From contig ATSW01008271.1 in NCBI GenBank assembly GCA_000444245.1, forward strand, positions 1-21,928: 21,928 nt of DNA, read 5' to 3'. The notes under the pieces were generated by a model, which searched no databases, had not been told where the DNA came from, and saw only the letters and a program-made list of their open reading frames with translations. Every line of letters starts with the position of its first letter. Within the stretch, counting starts at the first letter, position 1. Of the stretch, positions 1 through 8,351 are shown piece by piece. The stretch is from Botryllus schlosseri. Taxonomy: Eukaryota > Chordata > Ascidiacea > Stolidobranchia > Styelidae. Position numbers and translations under genes: made by a program.

Positions 1-95
1 TGGGAGAAGAGGAGCCCAGATGAACCTCCGACGGGAATGCAACCGGGCCCGCCAGCTTAGTAGGCGCTTATCGTTACCACTACGCTATCTCCCCC
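1..95 (-). mobile_element. tRNA-derived SINE, partial, runs off the window edge
   Basis: Read on the minus strand this begins with a tRNA-like head, GGGGGAGATAGCGTAGTGG. Its A-box-like part covers about 90-77 and its B-box-like part, GGTTGCATTCCC, covers 44-33. It then runs into TCATCTGGGCTCCTCTTCTCC, which resembles the body of the fuller SINEs at 4321 and 10556 (TTATCTAGGCTCCTCCTCGCC). The stretch between B box and body is shorter than in those copies, so this is a variant or an older member. A functional tRNA gene is unlikely because no cloverleaf 3' half is seen. Confidence 0.6.
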
Positions 96-119
96 GCTTT
101 GTTACAAAATTTTGTCTGT

Positions 120-745
120 TTGTGAATATTTATTGACTCTGTGCCGTGAGCTTGACCCACAATCACGTAACATCAACAACGAAATACACTTTATGCAGGA
201 AGTCAGCGAATGATGCTTATTTGAACAATCAGTGCAATTGTTATAACTAATAGCCTATATACATCGTTGTCTAATGTTAAAAATCCTGCAGGCGTACGGG
301 ATCCTCTCGGATGTTTATTGTATCTTAAAATCCAGATCCGTGCGATTGGGGTGTTGGCTACCGTATAACTTGTTTATGGGGTAGTATCGGTAGCAAGTAT
401 AGAAACCCGTTTTATACTCTGCTCGATATCAATGTATAGCAATAGTCAGACGCAAAATACATTGTCCGGTCCGGCCTAGACCGCGTTAAGGCGTAAGCTC
501 AAGTTCCCTTGCAAGTCCTCGGCGAAATTGTTGGCAAATCGTCGGAAGATATTGATTTTATTGTATCATTTGATAGCTCCAGTTGATACTTTGGTGACGT
601 TTATAAGGTCAATATGTACTTCGGAATTGTGACATGATGTGGCCTGAGTCGTCGCTATAGGTATCGTGTACATGAATATATCTCTTCACTGAAATGTAGG
701 GTTGGAGTTATAGTAATATGACGTCGCGTGACGTCATAAGGTTCA
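120..745 (+). repeat. Dispersed repeat 'L', copy 1
   Basis: This stretch aligns along nearly its whole length with the reverse complement of about 19697-20310. Shared blocks include GTGCGATTGGGGTGT (about 341-355), TTCCCTTGCAAG (about 505-516), GGAAGATATTGATTTTAT (about 544-561) and GAGTCGTCGCTA (about 646-657). I estimate 70-80% identity with many small indels. No convincing ORF or terminal repeat is visible, so the class is unknown. The 3' limit is blurred because the hAT-like segment at 697 starts inside the similarity. Confidence 0.7.
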
Positions 746-1104
746 CGTTCACGTACACACAGAACCTTTCAAAATGGTTCGCGTTCACACGCACCTTAAC
801 CTTTCAGAGGTTCGCAGTTCGCACCATCCTTAGTACTTTCGACCATACCCATTTCATAGCAAAAATGGTGACACGTGACATGGTGACAATGCTGTGGGCT
901 GATCAAGACTGCACACTGCACAGATATGTCATTTTTACTAACGCAGATTTTACTACATGTTTCGTATGCTCTGATACCACCAACCGAGGTTCACAGCCAT
1001 CCACAGTATAAAATAGTATCGAAACTATGATTCTCGGTGATAAATGAACTCTTAGTGGCAAGGAGCATATAATTTCAGTACTCGAATCACTGTGCCCAAC
1101 TCTA
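697..1104 (-). mobile_element. hAT MITE family B, decayed reversed copy
   Basis: Read on the minus strand this matches the element at 6383-6880. Shared parts include the end GTGCCCAactCTA (1092-1104), the block TAGTATCGAAACTAT (about 1014-1028), ATAATTTCAGTACTCGAA (about 1069-1086) and TGGTGACAATG (881-891). The other end is TAGGGTTGG at 697. No 8-bp target duplication is found (CTGAAATG against ATAACAGA). The first 50 bases also match repeat L, so the insertion boundary is uncertain. An ORF at 718-1011 runs through repeat sequence and is not a gene. Confidence 0.65.
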
Positions 1105-1155
1105 ATAACAGACTATACTGACAATGCAAAAGCATCGTTACGACTGAATGGCAAA

Positions 1156-1877
1156 CAGGGGTGGCCAACTTTTTTGCTATTCACGACCGCATTTCGATTA
1201 GTTATAGCCTACGGCCGCATTACAGGACATAGTTCGTAATGAGCCAAATACTGGACGCCAAATACTCATTTTAGACTGTCCAAGTGTCCATGTCCATTTT
1301 TGGTAAGCTCCAGACGAATCTATTTATTCATATTGGCTTACTATACGCTCCGAAATCGCGAGTGGTCATGTTATGAATCTCGTCATTTCATGAATTTCGT
1401 CATCAATACTAGCAGTTTTACATAGTCCTATCAAATATTCATCCTTTCGCAGCCCATGTGATCAGATTCCTCGATAGAGTTGATGGAGGGTGTGTATTCG
1501 AAAATGTAGGGCAAGCTATAAATGATGATGTATCTTCGGGTGGGCCAATTATAATTAGTCATTTTGTTGCATGCTGTTATTTCTTAATCTCCCATCAGGA
1601 TTGTAGGTATAGTGGAAAGATATTGAAATCGCCCAAACATAATTTTTCTCTGCTATTCACGTCTGTACTGCGGTGCTCAGATTGCAAAGGACGCTATTAA
1701 ATTTGAAAAATGTCAGATTGCGCGAAGAAAATTTCAAGGTTAAATAAAATCTCTTCAAAATTTGGGAGTCAATTCGTAAATTCAATTTTCATGTCGACGG
1801 CCGCCAACACATACTAATTGAATTACGTGTCCCCGGCCGCATATACATCTTCTACGGCCACAGGTTGGCCACCCCTG
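1156..1877 (+). mobile_element. Non-autonomous hAT element, family A, copy 1
   Basis: Terminal inverted repeats are CAGGGGTGGCCAAC at 1156 and GTTGGCCACCCCTG ending at 1877, the classic form of hAT ends. The length is 722 bp, far too short for a hAT transposase of 600 or more residues. A second copy lies reversed at 10855-11646 and a diverged piece at about 8845-9045. No clean 8-bp target duplication is seen. Sub-terminal sequence is rich in GGCCGC-type motifs, as in other animal hAT MITEs. It holds the peptide-like stretch described separately at 1458. Confidence 0.85.
1458..1640 (+). pseudogene. Frame-conserved peptide fragment inside hAT family A (copy 1)
   Basis: I do not recognise the product. 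The frame reads IRFLDRVDGG, then VFENVGQAINDD, then SGGPIIISHFVACCYF and later DCRYSGKIL. The minus-strand frame in the second copy (11374 down to about 11187) gives IRF, VFENLELVINDD, SGGPIMISHFVACC and DCRYS, with GKILES following. A third, diverged copy at 8848-8942 gives VEACCYF and VCRYSKDIG. Indels between copies in this stretch are multiples of three, and the CRYS codons differ synonymously: Arg as AGG, CGG and CGC, Ser as AGT, AGT and TCG. That suggests coding ancestry, perhaps part of the autonomous element's protein. There is no ATG at the start of this frame and no full-length protein, so it is a relic. Chance remains possible. Confidence 0.35.
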
Positions 1878-1998
1878 GGGCTGAAGAACGACAACGGAAT
1901 CATATGATTCTGTGGATATCAGTCACAGCCAAAGTCTAAATTTATATCATATGATTACACTTCTCGAACAAAGGTACCAGATATAACGTGTCCGGTCA

Positions 1999-2260
1999 AT
2001 ACCGAGAATGCTCTGACCGAGAATGTTATTACCGAGAAAGACATTACCGAGAATGCTATTACCGAGAAAGACAATACTGAGAATGCTATTACCGAGATGA
2101 ACACGACCGAGAATGGACATTACCGAGAATGCTATTACCGAGAATGGAAATTACCGAGAACTGACATTACCGAGAAAAACACGACCGAGAATGGACATTA
2201 CCGAGAATTGACATTAAAGAGAAACACACTGCCGAGAATGGATATTACCGAGAAAATAAT
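1999..2260 (+). repeat. Minisatellite, about 17 copies of a 15-16 bp unit
   Basis: The unit is CCGAGAATGNNATTA, alternating between 15 and 16 bases. Some units carry GAGAAAGACATTA or GAGAATGGACATTA variants. The array is imperfect but continuous, starting at 2002 and fading after 2255. ORFs across it are artefacts of the tandem repetition. A decayed array of the same motif lies in the opposite orientation at about 3010-3190. Confidence 0.9.
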
Positions 2261-3009
2261 ATTATCATTCAGCGGCATTCAAAACGATGAAATTTAGATC
2301 AGCTGCAATAGGCAACGCACGCGATAGGTTCATATTTTTTGCGGTATTGATCGAATATTAGAGCAGGACGATCAGTAATAATAGAAAGATTAAATTATCG
2401 CGCTGACGTTACTCTTCCAATCGAACAGAATAATCTCAAAATGTATCACGATATGTTAGATGCCGCCTTGGATATATGATTTATCTATGAAATCGGGTTC
2501 TGATTGATATGATACAGAGCCGAGGTCGATGAGATCTCATGCTTCGCTGTATGTATGTCTATAGTCTATTGTCTATACTTCGTCAAGACTAGCTTTATGT
2601 AATTATTAGAGGTGTACAACCAGTTACGTATACGACGCTGGACCTATATTTTATTAAAAACTGAGTTATGTATATGCGCAGTGCACACGTAGTCGTTAAT
2701 ACGAGCAATTGCGTTGTAACATCATACGGGGGTGTTGTAACTCGAATTCGATAATTAGCGAGGCAGAAACGAAGTTGCGCCTCCCAGATAGGCAAATACG
2801 TCTTCTCCATTGGGAGCGTAGCGTACATCAGCGTATACTATCAGCCTTAGAACGTGTTGGTCAGGAAATCGACGTAGTTGACTAAATGGCAGAGCAATCA
2901 AGTCCTCATATATTGGCAAAATACCCAAGCACACACAAGCAGGATACACAAGCACACACAAGCAGTGACAGTAAGTCGGCATTCAAGGACGTTTGATCAC
3001 CGACGTTGA

Positions 3010-3190
3010 GATTACCGATACCCATGTATAGGTATATTCGCTGTCAAGTCTCAGGTATAGATCTCGTTCTCGGTGAGGTAGGCTTACATTCTCGGCGATG
3101 TCCATGTCCATTGTCCATTCTCGGAAATAGTATACTCTGTAATGTCCATGTAGTTGTAGGTAGTAGCATTCGCGGTATTAGTATGGAACC
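3010..3190 (-). repeat. Decayed inverted array of the same minisatellite motif
   Basis: Read on the minus strand it contains several CCGAGAATG-like units: CCGAGAATGGACA ending near 3123, CCGAGAATGTAAG near 3086-3098, CCGAGAACGAGAT near 3063-3076 and CCGCGAATGCTAC near 3164-3176. Spacing is irregular, so this arm is older or less homogenised than the array at 1999-2260. The segment between the two arrays (2261-3009) shows no recognisable gene; it has a short CA-rich repeat, AGCACACACAAGCAG, twice at about 2930-2965. Confidence 0.6.
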
Positions 3191-3867
3191 GTAAATGAAA
3201 AATAGTTGGATAATCGGTTGAGGAGCATATTGCACCCACATAAGTGAGGCGACATGCATGGCGTGAAATGCATTCCGTTCGCCTACGTTACCTTGCCGGG
3301 GTCGGGAACCTTTTTTTGTCTGAAGAGCCATATTGGCACTATTTTTTATATTTTAACTCCCAAAGAGTCATACATGTCAATCAACGGTTACGTCACAAGG
3401 GAAATTCGTGACGTCATGATGGCAGAACTAATTCGAATTCACTACATGGGATTCGTCATGTGCGCCACATTTTCTCTACTCGTACTAATCATGCTGGTTG
3501 CCTTGTTTAAGCTTGCAAAACATGAGTTACGAGAACGTAGCTTCGTCATGATGCCACTTTTAAATGTGAGAACCTATGATAACATGCGCGGCAGTACATA
3601 CACACAGCAGTATATATGTCTGATACCCACTCTAAGCTGTGATACATCAGTGACATCGGGGGAGGGGAGGCAAGTGAGACAGTACCTCACCTGTTGTCAG
3701 GATGATTGAACGAAAATTGTGATACATTCAATTGCTATTGGTATTTTCTATCGATGTTCATGAATGACAAGATTTTGAACATTTTTCTTCCAAAATCACA
3801 CAATTTGCATTTTTATTGTACGAAAATACAGCGCGAAACGAGAGGTAAGGCACAGACGGGCCTATAA

Positions 3868-3979
3868 GTGGACCGTGTTACAAGCCGGCAGCTACGGAAT
3901 AAAAATGAAGAAAATCGGCCTGGTGTAAATGACCATATAGTAGTCGACAAACACCATGAATACCGCAAACAACAACAAC
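3868..3979 (+). mobile_element. tRNA-derived SINE, 5'-truncated copy
   Basis: It matches the 3' part of the SINEs at 4321 and 10556: GGACCGTGTTACAAGCCGGC, then ATCGGCCTGGTGTAAATGAC, then GTCGACAAACACCATGAATA and a CAA-repeat tail to about 3979. The tRNA-like head is missing. Truncation at the 5' end with the tail kept is the usual outcome of target-primed reverse transcription. Confidence 0.8.
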
Positions 3980-4114
3980 GGGCCAAGCCTCGCCATTGAT
4001 AAAGCAATTCATCGTAAATAGCTAGAGTTTATCATAACTGATATTAATCGACTGTAACTGTAACGATTCTGAAATCTAAATACTGATCGTCTTCTCAATT
4101 CTCAAAGTCTTCGG

Positions 4115-4204
4115 CGGTAACATATAACGTTGCGCTACACGCCTACATTTTATCGCCGGTAACATATAACGTTGCGCTACACGCCTACATTTTATCGCCG
4201 GTAA
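4115..4204 (+). repeat. Perfect 42-bp tandem duplication
   Basis: A 42-bp unit starting CGGTAACATATAACGTTGCG occurs at 4115-4156 and again at 4157-4198 with no differences, followed by the first six bases of a third unit. It lies inside hAT element F, between its two SINEs. Perfect identity in an otherwise decayed setting means it is recent, or an assembly artefact. Confidence 0.95.
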
Positions 4205-4320
4205 GAGCTAGTTATTCATCAATCAAGAACGTGGATTGCTACGACGTTGCTTGAAATTGTGAATGTAACGTCCGCGGCAGTTCATTTCGTGCCGATGATC
4301 AGGAAGACAATGTGAATTTT

Positions 4321-4618
4321 AAGTGGCGAGATAGCGTAGTGCATGGTATAATCCACAGCTGCAACACCAATGGGTTGTGAGTTCGAGTCCAACCGAGGTC
4401 GACTCCAGAATTCCTATACCTAAGTGTTGTGGGCTTATCTAGGCTCCTCCTCGCCAGTTGCCATCTCATCCACGTAAGCGGTGTCTTTCTTACAAAAGCC
4501 TAGAAGAGGTTCGTGATACAATTCGGAAACTGCGGAATAAAAAATAAGGAATATCGGTCTAGTGTAAATGACCATTGTAGTGGACAAACACCATGCGAAT
4601 ACCACAAACAACAACAAC
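4321..4618 (+). mobile_element. tRNA-derived SINE, near full length
   Basis: The head GTGGCGAGATAGCGTAGTG gives an A box at about 4331-4345, and GTTCGAGTCC at 4381-4390 is a good B box for RNA polymerase III. The body contains TCTAGGCTCCTCCTCGCC (about 4438-4455) and the 3' block GTGTAAATGACCATTGTAGT (4562-4581). It ends in ACAAACAACAACAACAA. The flanks AATGTGAATTTT (4309-4320) and AATGTGTATTTG (4619-4630) match at 10 of 12 positions and are read as an old target-site duplication. The related fragment at 16205-16445 lacks the insert at this point, which supports the boundaries. Confidence 0.88.
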
Positions 4619-5004
4619 AATGTGTATTTGAACACTGCGTTGCCATATGCGCGTCGCCATGTCTGCTATTCTCGTTGATCAATCAACGTATCGTGCAATC
4701 CAAGATTCCAAGTCGGGTGCATCGAATTCGCGAGTGATATTGCTTGCCGGCGTGACAGTAACTTAAATTTGAGGATTTTCAAGAGGGGATCCGAGCCCAT
4801 AAACCCGAAGACGGCATTGTCTTTACCTCTCAAAGGCACGTTTATACTGCAACGAGAATAATTATTCTGGCCGTGAGGAAAATTTAATAACAAGTTGCTG
4901 CAATATTGATCAATTCAGTACAAAAATAAGTATTTGGCAAAGAGCCATATCTTTTACACAAAAGAGCCATATATGGCTCGCGAGCCATAGGTTCCCGACC
5001 ATGC

Positions 5005-5464
5005 ACTGCCTTATAGGAAGTAAGAAAAGGGTTATGAGAGTGAAGCTTCAATGTTATGTCGAGTGAATATTTTCGGGAATCAGAAGGAAATAACGTGCCG
5101 CCACCGTAGACATGCCCATGGTAAATGCTAAATAGGCCTACCCCGATTTTCCAACCATGGATTCACAGTATGAAATCAATCATAAGTATACCCGGGAGTT
5201 GTTATTACTATAACAGCATGTGATAAGACATTTCGTTAAAATCGCATCATGATGACATCTTACGAGATGCACAAAGCGTACTACTAATTCGGCAATATCT
5301 TACACCGGGAGCAGTGAAAATTACTAAATAACCAATTTGCAGAGGTCACGAGCAACGTGAAATATTATGAATCCTCGGGAGCTTTCACGCATTACCTGAC
5401 CACATCTCCTTCCAATTTAATATGTCACTACAGCTAAAATACATTGTCGTAGGAAGCTCTATCC
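5005..5464. other. No recognisable gene or repeat
   Basis: This stretch is unique-looking and AT-rich. I see no plausible exon chain, inverted ends or tandem repeat in it. Confidence 0.5.
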
Positions 5465-5535
5465 CAGGAGTCGCCAACTGACGACGCGCCAGGTCATATT
5501 TTGCTGCCCACGACCTCTCTTGAGATTTCGTTTGA
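5465..5535 (+). mobile_element. Probable solo hAT end (family I)
   Basis: CAGGAGTCGCCAACTGACG at 5465, followed by a GCGCC-rich stretch and CCCACGACCT, looks like the start of a hAT element of the CAGGGGTCGCCAAC type. No matching right end is found in the window, so this is a remnant. The minus-strand ORF across it (5385-5702) reads through the terminal repeat and is not supported. The following stretch to 5977 holds nothing I recognise beyond a short CCGCTCAATTTTTCTGCGCTC duplication near 5812-5835. Confidence 0.4.
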
Positions 5536-6213
5536 CACATGCCACGATGTATTTTGACTGGTGAATATTCAAATTGTTGTGCAAGACCACTCAATTGTTT
5601 TCCTCCCCGCTCAATACCCCCATCTTTAGCTGTAAATAGCGATAACAACAAACGAGAACAGGCCGGTGAAGATGAACCGGCGTTGCCTTGACATTTACAC
5701 ACACGCTAACAATGACCAAGACGCCAACAGCAACAACGATGCGCGGTTTTCTCATATCGACGCCTGGTATTAGTCGCCTGATAAAGTTCATATGGCATTC
5801 CCCAATTTTTCTCCGCTCAATTTTTCTGCGCTCAATCAATATAATATAATATCATTGTAAAGACAGGGAGAACAGGTTTTCCCATGAAAATGATTAAACC
5901 ATTTTGTTTTGCGTTAATGACAAAAATGTGTTCTCATCTGCTTTGCAGTTATTGCGAATGTTTGACGGCATTACAGACAGGGCTGGAGATTTGCATGTAC
6001 TTCTACCCTGCTCCCACTGCCGACACTAGTATGAGTCCGAATCGTGGCTCTCGCTCCTTTTCATTTCAAATTGTGACTCCGAAAATCTCAAATCTTACAC
6101 CGATCTATCCTTCAACACTTCACTATCCAATTGACAGTCTGAAAGTTTTTCTGCGACTCTAATTTAGAAAGCCGTAAAGGGCTGCACCTGCACGTCTGCA
6201 CCTTCCTAGTCCA

Positions 6214-6295
6214 GCGGCATATGCACATCATGCACTCATGATATGCATATGCGCAGATCCTGTGTATGTGTATCATGAGTCGATGTATATGCCGC
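6214..6295 (+). repeat. 82-base imperfect hairpin
   Basis: GCGGCATATGCACATCATGC from 6214 pairs back with the segment ending GATGTATATGCCGC at 6295. CTCATGATATGCATA on the left faces TATGTGTATCATGAG on the right. The stem is about 30-36 pairs with small bulges and the loop is about 12-14 bases. The size resembles a microRNA precursor, but transcription is unknown. The hairpin lies inside hAT element D. Confidence 0.6.
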
Positions 6296-6382
6296 AAAAA
6301 CATCAGGGACAAAAATAAACTACGTCCTTTCCTTTCCTTTAACCCCCACTCTTCAGATAATGAATCAGCGGCTCAATATGAC

Positions 6383-6880
6383 TAGGGCTGGGCACAATGA
6401 TTCGAGTACTCGAATCTGAATCGAATATTAATTTTAATGATTCGAGTCGAGTAGTAAAATACGATTTTTTCGAGTACTGAAATTATACTCTCGTCGCCAC
6501 TGAAAGCTAATTTATCAACGAGAATTATAGTTTCGATACTAATGTTCACTGTTGAAGCCTTGGAGCCTTGATTGGCCGTATTGTAGCATACCAAACATAT
6601 AGTACAAAGCTACGAACGTTACTAGAAATAACACATTTCCGAAGTCATGATTATCCCACAACATTGTCACCAAGTGCAAAATACCAAAGTATCTTTAATG
6701 TGATGGATAACAGGAATTATAGTCTTTGTGGTCGCATAAAAGGTACATATTTGAAATTCAACATATTACATTATGTTGTGACGTCATAATGGGTGATACT
6801 CGATTACTCGACTCGACTCGAAGCATTTCATGTGATTCAGAATCGAATCATTCAGGTATACTCGATTTTGCCCAGCCCTA
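6383..6880 (+). mobile_element. hAT MITE, family B, intact ends
   Basis: It starts TAGGGCTGGGCACAATG and ends TTTTGCCCAGCCCTA, a clear inverted terminal pair. The flanks AATATGAC (6375-6382) and ATTATGAC (6881-6888) form an 8-bp target duplication with one mismatch, diagnostic of hAT. Sub-terminal parts carry repeated CGAGTACTCGAAT and CGACTCGACTCG motifs. The length is 498 bp with no coding potential. It inserted into element D. Confidence 0.93.
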
Positions 6881-7020
6881 ATTATGACGACTCGCTCCGA
6901 TCAAAAAGCGACTCACTGATATTCGACAGCCTCGAATGATATGACGCGACCGCAAGCGCGACCCGATTGCGACCTTGACTGTGATTCCCAGGTGATCAGA
7001 TTTGTTTCGGCTCCTGATTC

Positions 7021-7588
7021 CAGGGTTGTAATGACTCGAGTCCGACTCGAGTCACGATTTTCTGATGACTCGACTTGACTCGAGTCATTTTTTCAAAATA
7101 CGGAACTGACTCGACTCGACTCGAGTCAATCTGTGTATTGACTCGACTTGGACTCGAGTCATTGCGCATGACTCGAACCAAGTCATTGACTCGAGACTCA
7201 GACGGCCATGACCGACATTTCATTGTAATTCCAGAGCCAACACACTATTGGGATTTCGTCTGTTGGTACTGGTACTTGAAAATGCGACCAGAAACTGATA
7301 AGAGTGAGGAAAATTGGTATATTTTAAATACGAACCATTCGATATCATCAGACAGAGTTATAAAAAGTTGGTATACCAAGATTTTACCTGGAAACTGAGC
7401 AGTGAACACAGTGACTTGGACTCGGACTCGAGTCATAATTCCATGACTCGGACTCAACCCTCTGCTCGCTGACTTGGACTCGGACTTGACTCGGTGGTGA
7501 ATTGAAATGACTCGACTTGACTCGAGTCAAAACTATAAAAGTGAGATTGACTTGTGACTCGGAGCCTTGTGACTTGGTTACAACCCTG
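7021..7588 (+). mobile_element. hAT MITE, family C, copy 1, perfect target duplication
   Basis: The ends are CAGGGTTGTAA at 7021 and TTACAACCCTG ending at 7588. The 8-bp flanks CCTGATTC (7013-7020) and CCTGATTC (7589-7596) are identical. Both sub-terminal regions are packed with TGACTCGAGTC-type palindromic motifs around a plain 180-bp core (about 7210-7400). The length is 568 bp. The perfect target duplication suggests it is one of the younger insertions here. ORFs at 6996-7223 and 7075-7398 are artefacts. Confidence 0.95.
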
Positions 7589-7631
7589 CCTGATTCCGAC
7601 TACCCACTCTCACTCTTACTCTCCAGCCCTG

Positions 7632-8351
7632 TTTTCACGAAGAGTAATTACAAACCTACATAGGCAAAAACGGGGACAAAAGTTGCCACCATTACAGAAG
7701 TCATTGATAATGTAACACAATTTTTCTCGAATCCGCTGGAAGCCTGCGAAAATCAAGCAATGAAAGTGCAGAAATCCGCTTTAATCTTGTGACTTTCAAA
7801 CGAGCATCTGCTAGCGATCTTCATATTAGCAAATCAACGACCAACCAGGACACAGCGTTCCAGAGAGTGGGTGCTGGTCATGCTACACATTGTACACAAT
7901 AAAAGTGACAAATGGTGTCATATTTATAATGCTTCTTTGTTGGATTTGTGTTTATTGAAAAAGATTCGTTGATGCCTAAGCAACGAGGACTATCAACCGT
8001 GATCGTATATACATAACGGTGTATTGTCGTTGTATCTTGGAGCCTTCGCTGAGGTGTAGCTTATTATCGTAGGATATTGAAATCTTACGGTCCATGGCGT
8101 CAAATGGAGTTATTGATTGGCCTTCCTTTTGAGTTGGTGATGACTGCTCTTACGTAAACATTTCTTTGTGAATCAACGTTATCTATGGCATCTATGCTGT
8201 TATCAGCACCAAAACTTCATTATTTACACGCGGGTTATACGTGGTCGGTGGGATGCCTATATTGACATACTCATGACTCAGTGATGACACCAACTTTTGA
8301 TTCGCCTAAATAAAATCGACGTCGATACCTGGGTACGCTATAGGTGTAGAT
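7632..8351. other. No recognisable gene or repeat
   Basis: About 720 bases of AT-rich sequence without a long ORF, inverted ends or tandem repeats. I see nothing assignable. Confidence 0.5.

Larger units (their letters stand above)
3296..5004 (+). mobile_element. Non-autonomous hAT element, family F, with nested SINEs
   Basis: The left end reads GGGGTCGGGAACC from 3298 and the right end GGTTCCCGACC to 5000, an imperfect inverted pair of hAT type. AAGAGCCATAT motifs lie just inside both ends (about 3325 and 4962), and AAAGAGCCATA occurs again at 4939. The element is about 1.7 kb with the two SINEs included. No clear 8-bp target duplication is visible, so the exact limits are uncertain by a few bases. 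No transposase domain is seen. Part of its body (about 4205-4309 joined to 4619-4770) is repeated at 16205-16445 without the SINE. Confidence 0.65.
5978..7631 (+). mobile_element. hAT element, family D, host of two nested hAT MITEs
   Basis: The ends are CAGGGCTGGAGA at 5978 and (T)CTCCAGCCCTG ending at 7631, a good inverted pair. Sub-terminal CTC/GAG-rich motifs are shared by both sides, such as GTGGCTCTCGCTCC near 6044 and CCCACTCTCACTCTTACTC near 7603. Removing the nested elements B (6383-6880) and C (7021-7588) leaves about 580 bp, a typical MITE size. No matching 8-bp target duplication was found (ATTACAGA against TTTTCACG). There is no coding content. Confidence 0.75.

Noticed and set aside
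1999-2260. CRISPR-like array
   Set aside because: Units are 15-16 bp, contiguous and without unique spacers, in a eukaryotic transposon setting. It is a minisatellite.
3254-3709. 151-residue plus-strand ORF with a hydrophobic stretch (GFVMCATFSLLVLIMLVALF)
   Set aside because: It starts outside hAT element F and runs through the terminal repeat at 3296. There is no supporting homology; the hydrophobic run is probably chance in AT-rich DNA.
4321-4400. A functional tRNA gene
   Set aside because: Only A and B boxes are conserved; no acceptor stem or cloverleaf closes, and the sequence continues into a SINE body with a target duplication.
5385-5839. Minus-strand ORFs of 105 and 82 residues
   Set aside because: The first runs across a hAT terminal repeat at 5465 and the second overlaps it; neither shows a recognisable domain.
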